Below, one piece after another: positions 1 to 12,131 of a DNA stretch of 64,000 nucleotides (positions are counted from its first letter, which is position 1; every line of letters begins with the position of its first letter). The notes beneath the pieces are model-generated. The model worked only from the letters and a program-made list of their open reading frames with translations. It was not told where the DNA came from and made no database searches. Position numbers and translations under genes: made by a program. The stretch is from Haematococcus lacustris (Eukaryota > Chlorophyta > Chlorophyceae > Chlamydomonadales > Haematococcaceae): assembly GCA_030144725.1 (NCBI GenBank), contig JASKMD010000028.1:2432473-2496472 (forward strand), in the 5' to 3' direction.

Positions 1-890
1 GGGCGGTGCAGCTCATCAAAGCGAAGCTAGCGGGCTGCTCGGGATGATGTGCACCTGTGCCGGGGCGGGCGGGGGTGCTGAGAGATTAGGTCGCGTTGTG
101 TTGGGAATAGCCTACTTAGTGGGGCTGTGATCAGAGAACAGCTATCGCGCTCAGCGGCCCAGCTTTTCAAATGTTTGAATTTTCGTCGGGCGCAGTACCC
201 CCCCTGACATGTGTTCTAGTGCTAGTGCTAGTGCTGGTGACATGTCTAAGAGTGGTGGTATGGCTTGTGGCCTGTCCCTGCACCCGAACAGCGTGCAACT
301 CGTGTCACGTCAACTTCCATTAAAATTCGCACTTTTTCCGGCTGCCATAACTGTCCAACAGGACGTCAAATGATGATTTGCCAGTTCAGCGCGGCTCCTT
401 GTGTGGTCACCTAACGTGTCTGGAGAACAGAAACGCGTTGTCTTGATGTGTGGGCCGTTTCATGTGGGGGGGTGAACACTCATATCAGCTCAGTTTATGC
501 ATCTTTTTGACTGATTCTAGCTGCGTTTGGCTGCAAAAGAACCACAAACACCGATGTGGAGACCACCTTGACATTGCTGTCACATGTGGACTGAACCCGT
601 GTTGAAGATGCATTTAAGCGCTGTTGCATGTTGGTTTGAAAAATAGTTTGGATGCGCCGTTCACGCCGCGCTGGGTCCAAGCTGCCTACAGCGGCTGCTA
701 TCAGTGTCTGCGTGGCGCCAGAACACGTCGCGTGTTGGGGGCCAGCCACCCGGCAAACCGCTGGGGCTGGCCGCACTCTAGTCAGACCAATCACCTGCTC
801 ATCGCGCCAATCGGCGGCCTCATCCGTGCAAAAATGAGTTAGATGTTATGTCTTGAGCCATGGGGGTGCAGCCAATGGCGGGGGTGACCC
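1..890. mobile_element. R1 TIR transposon, internally deleted copy (left end outside window)
   Basis: Bases 1 to about 320 match the left part of the 5.6-kb R1 element (39,841-40,140). Bases about 320-890 match its right part (44,800-45,392). The middle 4.5 kb is missing, so this is a non-autonomous derivative. The right terminus GGGGGTGACCC at 880-890 is the inverted complement of the left terminus of the full copy at 39,765. The left terminus should lie about 75 bp upstream of the window. The element abuts the last exon of the helicase on the minus strand and supplies its stop codon. No intact protein was recognised inside it. Confidence 0.75.
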
Positions 891-1467
891 CCTGCCTTGA
901 TTTATGAACGTCCAACCCCTGGATAAACTTGGGTTTAGCGGCTGCATGCGCCAGCAGGTGCTGTAGCCGAGCTGTCAGCTGGTAGGCCTCATCACGCAAC
1001 AAGAGGGACGGCTCCTGGGCAAGAGGAGGAAAGGCAGCAGCAGCAGCAGCAGCAGCAGCCTGTCGAGCAGCATGAGAGGCAGTGACACCAAAGTGAGCTA
1101 ACAGGGCACGTGAGGACAGCAGAAACCCATGGCCGCATTGGCAAAGCAAAGCCAAGTAGTTATACAACCTCACCTGCAGATGGCGTTGCAGCAGGTGTGC
1201 CATTGCCCGCCTGACCCTCAGCACTGCCTGGGCATGTGCGCTTTTGAGCCGCCAGGATATGAAGCTGTGCTGCATGCTCAGCCACACCATCCCTGCTGGC
1301 TGCTCTGTCCTGGCCTTCGTGCCTTCCACCCTAGGCTTGCAGTAGACTAGACCCCTTTTCCTCTCTCCCTCCTCCAGCTCCAGCTCATTGCCAAATAGTA
1401 GCAGGGCCATGTCGGTGACAGAAGATAGAGAAGAGGGCACAACCATGTCATCAATCTTGGTCTGCAG

Positions 1468-1979
1468 GTGGGGTGGGGTGGGGTGGGGTGGGGTGGGGTG
1501 GGGTGGGGTGGGGTGGGGTGGGGTGGGGTGGGGTGGGGTGGGGTGGGGTGGGGTGGGGTGGGGTGGGGTGGGGTGGGGTGGGGTGGGGTGGGGTGGGGTG
1601 GGGTGGGGTGGGGTGGGGTGGGGTGGGGTGGGGTGGGGTGGGGTGGGGTGGGGTGGGGTGGGGTGGGGTGGGGTGGGGTGGGGTGGGGTGGGGTGGGGTG
1701 GGGTGGGGTGGGGTGGGGTGGGGTGGGGTGGGGTGGGGTGGGGTGGGGTGGGGTGGGGTGGGGTGGGGTGGGGTGGGGTGGGGTGGGGTGGGGTGGGGTG
1801 GGGTGGGGTGGGGTGGGGTGGGGTGGGGTGGGGTGGGGTGGGGTGGGGTGGGGTGGGGTGGGGTGGGTGGGGTGGGGTGGGGTGGGGTGGGGTGGGGGGT
1901 GGGGTGGGGTGGGGTGGGGTGGGGTGGGGTGGGGTGGGGTGGGGTGGGGTGGGGTGGGGTGGGGTGGGGTGGGGTGGGG
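1468..1979. repeat. (GGGGT)n pentamer array, about 512 bp, intronic (copy A)
   Basis: About 102 units with two irregular spots near 1,865 and 1,897. It fills nearly the whole of intron 1,462-1,993. On the transcribed strand the intron is GTGAGTCCTGGCTG, then CCCCA units, then CCTGCAG. The open frames on both strands here are repeat artefacts. Copy B has the same array at 49,645-49,845, less than half as long. Confidence 0.95.
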
Positions 1980-4204
1980 CAGCCAGGACTCACCTTGTCA
2001 GAGAACACCAACCACCTGTGGGGCAGCCAGGGTGGTGGCAGCCACCCCTCCTTCGTAGGTTTTGGACCTTTGACAAGCCAGTCCTGAGGCCTGGCCAGCA
2101 GGGACTTGGACAAGCTGTTGGGAAGCATGACCTGGCCCTCATCCGTTGTGAACAACCTGGGCGAGGCAGGTCACAGCAGTCAAAGCAACAAGGGTGATGT
2201 GTGACCATGGGCTGACCTGGGCAGGATGACCAGTCTCGCAGGTGGCCCCACGGCGATCCATCTCGCAAGGCACTGAATTGTGAAATGGCACTGCTGTGTT
2301 TAGGGCATGCGTGGTGCGGCAGCCCACCTGAGCATATACTTGCCCTCGACCTTCAAGTCCTTGCCCATCCGCTGGCTCACGCTCCCTTGCCTGCTTTTCT
2401 GTGTGTCTATGAGCTGTACCTGGGCCAGCTGTGAGGCCTGCAACACACATTTTGGAGCCTCACCCCCACAGGGTTAGGGCTAGGGCTGGGTAGGGGAGGG
2501 TTGGACATGAACAAGGCGCTGCTGTGTGCGGCGCTGCTCATGCACAGCTCCAGTACTACTCCCAAGCTCTTCAGTGCATGTGCCCTGGTGAGAGAGCAAG
2601 GTTGCCTCTTGTGCTTGGGTGTGCATGTTAGCAAAGCCGCAAGCCAACCAGGGTTGCTATTTACCCTCATCTGCAGATGTCACCCACTTTCATTGACAGA
2701 GCCACACACACGTTGACGTTGAGGGTGGGATGCAGCCGAGAGTGGCATGTTGGGGTGGTGGAAGGAAATGAGGGGTCCAGAGCAGCATGCTAGCTGGCAG
2801 TCCCATTGCCTGCCCGCCCTCACCAGGCCAGCCACCAGCAGGCCCTTGACCAGCTCAGCGTCCCCAGCGGCCCAGCTGTGCTCCTGGATGGCGGCTTCCA
2901 CTGCCCATCTGTGCTGCCTGCCCGGGGCCTGCCAGGTAACCTGTCAGCAAAGCAGGGCCAGGGTCAGGGCTGAGGTGCAGTACGGGGCAGATGGCAAGTT
3001 GGAGCAGACCAGTGAGCTGGCAGCACTGCTTTTGCTCCTGCTGCTGCTGCCAACGCTCCTACTGCTCCTCCTCCTGCTGCTGCTGCTGCTGCTCCTTCTC
3101 CTCCACTAGCAGCAGACAACCCACTCACCTCAGCCAGCAGCTCCGGGGTTATGGCTTGCTTGACCTGTGCCACGCTCTGGCCCACCCCCCTCCCCCTACC
3201 CTGCCCCTTCCAACCCAGAGTGTCAGACTCAGCCCAGCCACCCGCCCCATCTACGCTCTCCTCCCACGCCTCCCCGCCCTGCTGCCACTGATTGCTGGCC
3301 CCATACCCTGCTTTCCAGCCCCGCTCCCTCTCAGCACCAGGGGGAGGGAAGGTCGCTGCCAGGCTGCCTGGCCACTGCTGCATGTGGGGGTTGGCCCGCC
3401 GCACAGCTGCATCCCAGCAGGCATCACTGCTTGCAATCAGGCCAAGCTCCATCAACTGCTCTGCCAGCTGCAGCCGTGTCTTGTGCATGTACTGTAACTG
3501 CTTGGTACTCAGGTAGGCTGGCTGGCACACGAACTCAGCACCTGGCAGGGGGCAGCAGCAACAAAGAGACTGGATCACTCCTCCTTGACTCTCCATGTTA
3601 TCCCCTTTGTGCACAAATGTGAACTGTGAACTCGTTTTCTCATACATTTTTATTTTGTCAGTCCATCTCTCTTTTCCCCTCGATTTCTCATACTTCCCCG
3701 GTCTTCTCCTTCCCTCCCTTCCCCACCTCCCTACCCACTGCCCTCACCTCGATTGCGGAGTCTATACCACAGAGCCCACCCCGCATCTATAGCCATGTGG
3801 TCGCTGTTGGCATCACCCCCCACAGCACCCAGGCGCCTGCAGGCATCCAGGTGCAACAAGCGCCCAGCTGGGGAGCAATGTCAGCAGTCTTGTACACACA
3901 CAGCCCTGACTTCATTACTGCTTCAGGCCTGGTGGCCACGCATCACAGTTGACATCAACCACGTTGCCTTTTGTCGCCCTTGAACCTATCCCAATTGCTT
4001 ACTTGACCCTGCTGTCCAGGTCACCCACCGTCTGGTCTCTAGCACCTCCTCCTCCAATGCAGGCCAGCGAGGCACCCTCATCCAGGCAGGATGGCCTACG
4101 CTGTGTGCAGCCAGGGTCAGCATGGGCGCCAGGCAACTGCGCGCAAGCAGAGGGAAGCTCACGGGTGGGGGGTAGTCGCGGGGGGTAGAGCGTGAGCTTG
4201 ACCT

Positions 4205-4580
4205 GAGGGCGAGGGCGAGGGCGAGGGCGAGGGCGAGGGCGAGGGCGAGGGCGAGGGCGAGGGCGAGGGCGAGGGCGAGGGCGAGGGCGCGGGCGAGGGC
4301 GAGGGCGAGGGCGAGGGCGAGGGCGAGGGCGAGGGCGAGGGCGAGGGCGAGGGCGAGGGCGAGGGCGAGGGCGAGGGCGAGGGCGAGGGCGAGGGCGAGG
4401 GCGAGGGCGAGGGCGAGGGCGAGGGCGAGGGCGAGGGCGAGGGCGAGGGCGAGGGCGAGGGCGAGGGCGAGGGCGAGGGCGAGGGCGAGGGCGAGGGCGA
4501 GGGCGAGGGCGAGGGCGAGGGCGAGGGCGAGGGCGAGGGCGAGGGCGAGGGCGAGGGCGAGGGCGAGGGCGAGGGCGAGG
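4205..4580. repeat. (GAGGGC)n hexamer array, about 375 bp, intronic (copy A only)
   Basis: About 62 units, nearly perfect, with one GCGGGC-type variant near 4,289. It lies in the intron between helicase exons 4,848-4,593 and 4,136-4,029, and starts 12 bp from the GTGAGC donor. The equivalent intron of copy B (52,128-52,414) has no such array. Translating it gives artefactual (PR)n and (PS)n frames. Confidence 0.95.
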
Positions 4581-5971
4581 GGGTTGGCTCACCCAAAGGT
4601 CGCCCCGAGGATCAGCATCTTGCCCAGCCGGGGGTCCAAGGGTAAGGCCGCCAGCGCGTGCCCTAGCTGCGTCAGCTGCCATTCTGAGGGTACCTCCGTG
4701 AAGCTGAAGGGAGCTGGAGCTTGCAACTGCTTGTCTGTGGGGGCTGTGGTAGGCTGGATGGCACCAATGTTTTGCAGCAGTGTCAGGGCATTCTCAACAG
4801 CTAGAGCCTCAGGGGGGTCCAGAGCCTCAGCCAGGAAGGCAGCAGGGTCTGTGGCCAAGCATAAACACATGCAGCCAGACACGGGTTGTCACAAAGAAGT
4901 GGATGAAATCCTCCACACTTCTCTCCCACTCCCTCCCCAACCTGCTTTGACCAGGCTCACAGAGCCCCTCACCTCCCAGCTCCATGTTGAGGATTTGCAG
5001 GCAGACCTCCTCCAGCGGCATGCGCTGCACCTCCGGCACGTCATGCAGCGCCATGTGGTGTTGCCAGAACAAGCGTGGGTACAGCCGGTAGCACACGCCT
5101 GGCTGCACCCGGCCTGCTCGGCCCCTGCTCACAGGTTTTGGCAGGCAGAGTTTTGAGCAATGCCCGAGCCGGATATAAAGGAGGAGCCAGCAGGTAGAGC
5201 TAACCCTAACCCTACTGAGCAATGCCAGAGCCAAATGGTGGGATAGAACAAGTTAGCATGGCTGTCCTTCTAATACTTGCAGAGCTGCAGACCAGCTAAG
5301 CCCCGCACACTCTTGCAATTTTAGACTCGACGATTGTTATTTGGGGATGCTGGCTGGCTTAGAGTGTGCGAGTGCAACAGAGCTCGGAGGCAGGACTCTG
5401 CGCAGTGCCAGAGCCCAACTGGTGGGTTTGATGAGATCAACGGGGCTTGAGATCAGGGGGAGGGACCTACTATTGAAAGCTTGAGTGCAGGGGGAGGGTG
5501 TTACGTGGGTATATAATGCACCGGATGTGCACCACTAACACCTCGCGAGCACCTATTCCAATGCAACAGAGGGACCTTGCACCACAAGATGATCCAGTGC
5601 CTCTGGGGGTGCCATTAACTATACAGGAAGTGCTAATGTAATGGATGATCGGCTGGCTGTATACATCAAATTCCTTTACATTACGGGGGGAAAGTAAGAA
5701 TTGTTATTTCCCCGTAAAAAAACAGCTCCGAGACCTTTTCGACCTCGCGCCCCGAAGAGGTTGCGCTGCTCGCCACATCGGTGAGCAGGCTGTGTGCGTG
5801 GCTGTAGGATGCCGGAGACAACGTGGCTTCCGCGGAGTTTTACTGTAACCGCTGCGTAACCGCTGTTTTTTACTAATAAAGTGCAGGGGCCCGTTGTAGA
5901 CGTGCTAGCCCGGAACCAAACCGTGATGTCAAGGGATAATGTATAATGTCTCGGCACGCGCTGTTCACGTT

Positions 5972-6066
5972 TAAATAACAACCTCGGCCTCGTCTCAAGC
6001 TGCGTAAACGACTCGGCTACGCCTCGTCGTTTACTGCAACTTTCGACGAGGTCTCGGTCGTTATCT
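5972..6066. repeat. Long imperfect palindrome centred on a 13-nt loop
   Basis: Inner stem GTAAACGAC (6,004-6,012) pairs with GTCGTTTAC (6,026-6,034) around the loop TCGGCTACGCCTC. An outer imperfect stem extends from about 5,972 to 6,066 (ATAAC..CCTCGTC pairing with GACGAGG..GTTAT). The same loop, one base different, is used at 26,524-26,536 with a different stem. Confidence 0.8.
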
Positions 6067-6360
6067 TCCCGTAATTGAGTTTTACTCAGTTGTAATCGTT
6101 AATAGACCTCGTTTTTAAGAATCGTTAACTGCAGCGACCTGGTGTATTAACAAAAAGTGCTCCCAACGAACACGTAATGTCGCTACGCTCCGTGACCGCT
6201 GGCTTCGGTCTCGAGCTGCCCCGCGCCAGGGCCTCGGCCTCGCCTTTTTAAACCGCCTAAAACGACCCGCGACACCATTATCTACTACGTAAACAGCTTG
6301 GCCTCCGACATTATACTATACGTAAAACCTTGATAATGGACGAGTACGAGACGTTGCGGG

Positions 6361-6393
6361 CATACACACCAAGCGGCACCCGAGGTGTGTATG
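6361..6393. repeat. Hairpin, 10-bp stem and 13-nt loop
   Basis: CATACACACC (6,361-6,370) pairs perfectly with GGTGTGTATG (6,384-6,393). The 13-nt loop reads TCGGGTGCCGCTT on the minus strand and matches the other two loops at about 9 of 13 positions. It is followed at 6,440-6,535 by an inverted copy of the repeat found at 25,829-25,990. Confidence 0.75.
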
Positions 6394-8901
6394 GCCGTAG
6401 AGCCGAGGCGTTTCTCGAGAGCAGGCCTTTCTCGGGTCAGCCAAGCTTGCGACATACAAGCCATACATACAAGCGACATACATGCAATTAGCACATCCGC
6501 GACTTGCAACGCACTGACTCGAGTTATGGAAAATTACATGACCATAGATATGTTGCTGAATTTGCATACACCGAGAGATACATACGAGACTGTGATTGTG
6601 TATCAAAGTCATACTATCTAGCAAGGATGGGTAATGGTTAGCAAAAGTGGCTACAACCATGTGTTGCACAACCAGTTGTAGTGCAATTATTACACGGCAA
6701 GGAACAGGGGCACAAGTGAAAGGGGCAGGGGTGCAGCCTTCTCCCACCATTAAGATGAAGAAGGGACGACACCCTACCCTCTAAGCCTGTAGCTGGTCTT
6801 GGCTATGGAGTTGGTTGCCTCCACTGCGTCTCTTGTTAACTTATTTTGAAGTTCAGTGGTACACATATTGGTTTGTGTGTGCGCTTCGTCGTTTGTGCCA
6901 CCTATGCCCATTAGGATTGGTATGGTTGCAACCGTGTGGCCTTCCTTGCGTGTATGGTATGGGCCAATTGGGTGTGTCGGCTGAGTGCCTTGTCTAGTTG
7001 TTCCACCTCGAGTCCATGCAATATGTTATGTTGGTTTCTAACTTAATGGCTTTGCCTAGCTTGCCCGTCTTCTTTTGAGAGTGCACCATAAGAATGTCTG
7101 GTCCGCTGGTGCCCTTATCCCAACCGCCAGTGTCCGCATATCAAATGCACCCGTTCAGGGTTCCCTTGCTTATTGCTTTATCCGCGGGTAGTGGCTTAGT
7201 TGGTTATGGATAACACCTACAATTGAGAGGTTGCGAGAATTGTTCCCAATCCGAAGAAGGGTATGTCCCCCTCCGGGCTAGCGCAACCAACTTGGAAAAG
7301 GAGCAAATGAAGAAATCCAGTCACGCTCTCTAGTATGTCTTTAGTTATTTCATGCTCTAGTTACTTATTTCTTTCTTTATTTCTTTGCAATGGTGCCCCG
7401 AAGTGGGAAAATCCCTATCCAACGGAACACTTGGATGTAGTTTGTGGTCGTTGGGGAGTGTGGCCGGCGTGTTTGGTTAGTTCATGCAATGTGATGTGTG
7501 TGTGTCTCGGCTAGGGTGGAGGGCAGTGGCTAGCTATCCAGCCTTAGGGGTCGCCTTTGGTTTCACTTGTTGTCCTGTTGTTGTATCAAATGACGTAGAT
7601 GATGAGGATGCCGTGCTTGCCAAGCTTGGAGCAGTCGGTGCTGGTGTGGGGTATGCTGGCCAGGTGCTGGCAGTACTCTGGGTATCGTCGTAGGGTGTCC
7701 ATGTGCTTGGGGTAGGAAATGCTTCTTTTATTATAGATCAGCATGATAGTGGAAGGGGGAGCGTTCAGTCAGGCAAGTAGTGTTAGGGGGTGGAGGTGAT
7801 AGGGAGGGGTGAGAAGAACAACCTTGATCAAACAAGCTACCCCGACTAACCTGAACTAACCCTAACTCTAACCATACACAGCAATGGACCGTGCGGTGAG
7901 GTGAGAGACGGTGGTTGGCAACATTCGGTAGCAGGAAGCAAGTCAGGGAGGTGTTGGGGCATGCCGTAGTAGACACTCACTTGCGCTGCTCAGCTGACGA
8001 CTGGCTGATCCAGCCCTGCGTCAGGCTCTTGGTCTTGTTCAGGGGGTCGTAGCCAACCTGCCTGCTGCGGCCAGAGTCCACCACCGCAGTCACATCAGGG
8101 ATAGTGATGGAGGTCTCTGCAATGTTAGTCGCCAGTACCACCTTGCGGCTGCCTGGGCACGGAAAGCAGGCAGGCAGGCGGCAGGCAACAACAGGGTCCG
8201 TGGGTGCAATGGGCTGGGCCCGGCGAGTCAGGAAAAGCTGGAGACCTTCGCCCCTGAGCCCCTATGGCTGGCAGCCGAGCCCAACCTTGACTGTCCACCT
8301 CACAAACCCAGGACATCAACGCAACCCCTGCTCCTCGCACTCCCCCTGCCTTCACCTCCCCTTCAGCCTTGCCTCACTGAGGGCTGATGGCCTTGACAGC
8401 CTTGCCTCACCTTGTGGGGCGTTGTCAAACACCCTCTGCTGCTCCTCCCTGGTCAGGCTGCTGTGGCAGGGCAGCACCCACATGCCCTCCACTGGCTGTG
8501 GTGAGATGTGGCCCTGAGCCTGGGGCTGTGCACTGCTTTCGCCGGGCTGGGCACTTTGCCTGTCTGCGTCCCAGCTGTCGCTATGACTGCGGCTGCTGAG
8601 GCTGCCACCATCTTGCTGCTGTCGTGCTCCAAACAGCTGGCCCCATGATTCAGCCCCACAGGTGAGCAGAGCACGCAGCCACTCAATGTCCTGCCAGCCG
8701 GGCAGCAACACCAGGATGGCGCCGCCTGGGGGCTGGGTGGCGTGCAGGTGGCGCACCACAGCTGCTGCCAGGAACAGGTCCACCTGCTCAGCAGTTGGAG
8801 AGGTTGAGCTGGTGAAGCGAGTCTAGTGACGTGTGTGGGCAGGGTAGGGTAGTTAAAGGAAAGGGCATACGGGGGGCAGGGCAGCAGGGTGCTGCTGGTG
8901 G

Positions 8902-10460
8902 CCCGCCCGCCCGCCGCCCGCCCGCCCGCCCGCCCGCCCGCCCGCCCGCCCGCCCGCCCGCCCGCCCGCCCGCCCCGCCCCGCCCCGCCCCGCCCCGCCC
9001 CGCCCCGCCCCGCCCCGCCCCGCCCCGCCCCGCCCCGCCCCGCCCCGCCCCGCCCCGCCCCGCCCGCCCGCCCCGCCCCGCCCCGCCCCGCCCCGCCCGC
9101 CCGCCCCGCCCCGCCCGCCCGCCCGCCCCGCCCCGCCCCGCCCCGCCCCGCCCCGCCCCGCCCCGCCCGCCCGCCCCGCCCCGCCCCGCCCCGCCCCGCC
9201 CCGCCCGCCCGCCCCGCCCCGCCCCGCCCCGCCCCGCCCCGCCCCGCCCCGCCCCGCCCCGCCCCGCCCCGCCCCGCCCCGCCCCGCCCCGCCCCGCCCG
9301 CCCCGCCCGCCCCGCCCCGCCCCGCCCGCCCGCCCCGCCCCGCCCCGCCCGCCCCGCCCCGCCCCGCCCCGCCCCGCCCCGCCCCGCCCCGCCCCGCCCC
9401 GCCCCGCCCCGCCCGCCCCGCCCCGCCCCGCCCCGCCCGCCCGCCCCGCCCCGCCCCGCCCCGCCCCGCCCGCCCGCCCCGCCCCGCCCGCCCCGCCCCG
9501 CCCCGCCCCGCCCCGCCCCGCCCCGCCCCGCCCCGCCCCGCCCCGCCCCGCCCCGCCCCGCCCCGCCCGCCCGCCCCGCCCCGCCCCGCCCCGCCCCGCC
9601 CCGCCCCGCCCCGCCCCGCCCCGCCCCGCCCCGCCCCGCCCCGCCCCGCCCCGCCCCGCCCCGCCCCGCCCCGCCCCGCCCCGCCCCGCCCCGCCCCGCC
9701 CCGCCCCGCCCCGCCCGCCCGCCCCGCCCCGCCCCGCCCCGCCCGCCCGCCCCGCCCCGCCCCGCCCCGCCCCGCCCCGCCCCGCCCCGCCCCGCCCCGC
9801 CCCGCCCCGCCCCGCCCGCCCCGCCCCGCCCCGCCCCGCCCCGCCCCGCCCCGCCCCGCCCCGCCCCGCCCCGCCCCGCCCCGCCCCGCCCCGCCCCGCC
9901 CCGCCCCGCCCCGCCCCGCCCCGCCCCGCCCCGCCCCGCCCCGCCCCGCCCCGCCCCGCCCCGCCCCGCCCCGCCCCGCCCCGCCCCGCCCCGCCCCGCC
10001 CCGCCCCGCCCCGCCCGCCCGCCCGCCCGCCCGCCCGCCCGCCCGCCCGCCCGCCCGCCCGCCCGCCCGCCCGCCCGCCCGCCCGCCCGCCCGCCCGCCC
10101 GCCCGCCCGCCCGCCCGCCCGCCCGCCCGCCCGCCCGCCCGCCCGCCCGCCCGCCCGCCCGCCCGCCCGCCCGCCCGCCCGCCCGCCCGCCCGCCCGCCC
10201 GCCCGCCCGCCCGCCCGCCCGCCCGCCCCGCCCGCCCGCCCGCCCGCCCGCCCGCCCGCCCGCCCGCCCGCCCGCCCGCCCGCCCGCCCGCCCGCCCGCC
10301 CGCCCGCCCGCCCGCCCGCCCGCCCGCCCGCCCGCCCGCCCGCCCGCCCGCCCGCCCGCCCGCCCGCCCGCCCGCCCGCCCGCCCGCCCGCCCGCCCGCC
10401 CGCCCGCCCGCCCGCCCGCCCGCCCGCCCGCCCGCCCGCCCGCCCGCCCGCCCGCCCGCC
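8902..10460. repeat. CCCG / CCCCG array, about 1.56 kb, intronic (copy A only)
   Basis: Pure C/G tract with three zones: CCCG tetramers (8,902-8,975), a mosaic of CCCCG pentamers with scattered tetramers (8,976-10,014), then CCCG tetramers with a single pentamer near 10,227 (10,015-10,460). It lies in the intron between helicase exons 11,146-10,581 and 8,783-8,411. The matching intron in copy B (54,923-55,625) lacks it. The 520-570 residue open frames (PPAR, GGRA) on both strands are artefacts. Confidence 0.95.
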
Positions 10461-11166
10461 TAAGGCCTTGTAGCCTCTTCTCAGACTGTCTTGCATCATA
10501 GCCTCATGCGCTGCCGCCATCGCCAGTGGCTGCACCTGAGCTCTACCTCGCATGGTGTCTGTCAACTAAACCAGCCTCACCTTCCCATCTCGCTGCTCTA
10601 GCCATGCCTTCAAGCCCAGCAACACCCTCCTGGACAGCGGCCGCTTCTCCTCAACATGGGCCTTGGCTGCCAGCCTTAGGTCAAAAGCACAGTGCCAGCC
10701 CAGTGGTTCCACCTCTAGCTCCTCCTCCTGCCATGGCTCATGATCTGGACGACCTTTTGGCCGTTCAACTCTCCCCTTCTGCTCCCTTTGCTGATGTCTG
10801 TGCTGCCTCTCCTGCCTCCTGCCCCCCTGCGCACCCTCTCCCAGCTCTTTTTTGCATACCTCCGTCTGCTGCCCCTGCACCTGCTGCCCCTTGACCTGCC
10901 GCCCCTCTGCCAGCTGGATCTCCACCTCCTGCCCCTCCGCCTGCTGCCCCTCAATAGCATCATCAGAAGCTTGGACCTGCAGCTGTGATTGCTGCTCACC
11001 ACCAGCCCACCCATACAAATCAGCAAGGCTTGGTATGCTGCTGCCCTCTTGCCCTGGCGTGGCAGCTTGTTGCTTTAGTTGCTCCTCCTCTGCCAGCCTC
11101 CGTACCAAACTGCTCAGTTCTATGTTTGCCTCACGCAGCTCATCGTCTGCGGCATGTCCAACAAGC

Positions 11167-11400
11167 AGGGTCAGGGTCAGGGGTCAGGGGTCAGGGTCAG
11201 GGTCAGGGTCAGGGTCAGGGTCAGGGTCAGGGTCAGGGTCAGGGTCAGGGTCAGGGTCAGGGTCAGGGTCAGGGTCAGGGTCAGGGTCAGGGTCAGGGTC
11301 AGGGTCAGGGTCAGGGTCAGGGTCAGGGTCAGGGTCAGGGTCAGGGTCAGGGTCAGGGTCAGGGTCAGGGTCAGGGTCAGGGTCAGGGTCAGGGTCAGGG
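11167..11400. repeat. (GGGTCA)n array, about 235 bp, intronic (copy A)
   Basis: About 38 units. It occupies most of the 272-nt intron 11,147-11,418. It starts 20 bp from the acceptor and ends 18 bp from the donor of the helicase exon at 11,477-11,419. Copy B has the same repeat, shorter, at 56,236-56,361. Confidence 0.95.
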
Positions 11401-12049
11401 AGTGCTGACACCCAGCACCTGCAAAGGGTGTTATGCCGCTCTCTTGTCAGGAAGTCTTCGAGGTAATACTGCTGCACCTGCAGCCCAGCATGTCAGGTAG
11501 AGGTACAGGGCAGGTTGTGGCTCCATTATGTCTTACTCATCGACTTGCCTCATCAAGTTATATGAAGGACCATAGCCGCGGGGGTGCCACCTCAGCACCT
11601 CAGCACTGCTACCGCACTAAAGAAATGACCCCCTTCACCTTGCCCTGCTCAACATTGAACATTGACATGGAGACATTGCCCGTCTCAACTGTGTGCTGGG
11701 GCCCTGTGCACATGCACTTAACCCGGCAACACTGTCCCACCCCTGCCATGACCTCCAGCATTGGCCAGAGGCAGCAGGTGTTGCTTGCCCCAGCTCTGGC
11801 CACAGACCTGCCCCTATTGCCCCTGATCTTATCCGCTGACCGGGAGGGTGCGGCCGGGGAAGGCAAAGCAGGAGGCAGCGCTGCCAAAGTAGGTGGCGAA
11901 GCGTTGGGCTTGCAGCGTGGCGCTCATCAACACGATCTTGAAGCCTGGGCGCCTGAGGGGAGGGCAGACAGCCACAGCGACAGCAGCAATGGACGGGACA
12001 TGGTCTTGACAGGCGCTGAGCAGCGGCTGGCAGTATCAGGCGCTATGAT

Positions 12050-12078
12050 GTTCCACTGCTGCTGCAGCTGCTGCTGCA

Positions 12079-12130
<52 letters not shown>
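12050..12130. repeat. (CTG)n tract in intron of helicase copy A
   Basis: About 80 bp of CTG with a few CAG-containing interruptions, in intron 11,953-12,166 next to the DEVH exon. On the minus strand it reads as CAG, so a spurious polyglutamine frame appears. Copy B has only a short trace near 57,075. Confidence 0.85.

Positions 12131-12131
<1 letters not shown>

Larger units (their letters stand above)
5125..7980. mobile_element. Transposon-filled intron of helicase copy A
   Basis: A 2.86-kb intron between the motif V and motif VI exons. The corresponding intron of copy B is 1.1 kb and contains different sequence. It is AT-richer than its surroundings. It holds a palindrome-rich part (5,690-6,535) related to repeats at 25,829-26,760 and 53,812-53,990. 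The part at 6,700-7,480 is lower in GC, with no recognised protein. A run TGGTGCCCCGAAGTGGG at 7,391 resembles a primer-binding site, but no flanking LTR pair could be demonstrated. No intact ORF longer than 150 residues was seen. Confidence 0.6.

Noticed and set aside
1388..2197. Plus-strand GWGGV protein
   Set aside because: Reads through the GGGGT array in an intron; minus-strand helicase exons flank it on both sides.
2747..2830. Loss of the splice donor after the exon ending near 2,824 in copy A
   Set aside because: A first reading placed the donor at 2,764, where copy A lacks GT. The better phase-0 donor GTGAGG at 2,823 is intact in both copies.
5205..5218. Short CCCTAA telomere-like repeat
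   Set aside because: Only about two units; chance is likely. A similar degenerate run at 7,853-7,872 was also dismissed.
7391..7407. Primer-binding site of an LTR retrotransposon
   Set aside because: No paired LTRs, polypurine tract or gag/pol fragments were found in 5,125-7,980.
8831..10565. Open frames of 520-570 residues (PPAR and GGRA) on both strands
   Set aside because: Translation of the CCCG/CCCCG array, which is open in all frames and absent from the matching intron of copy B.
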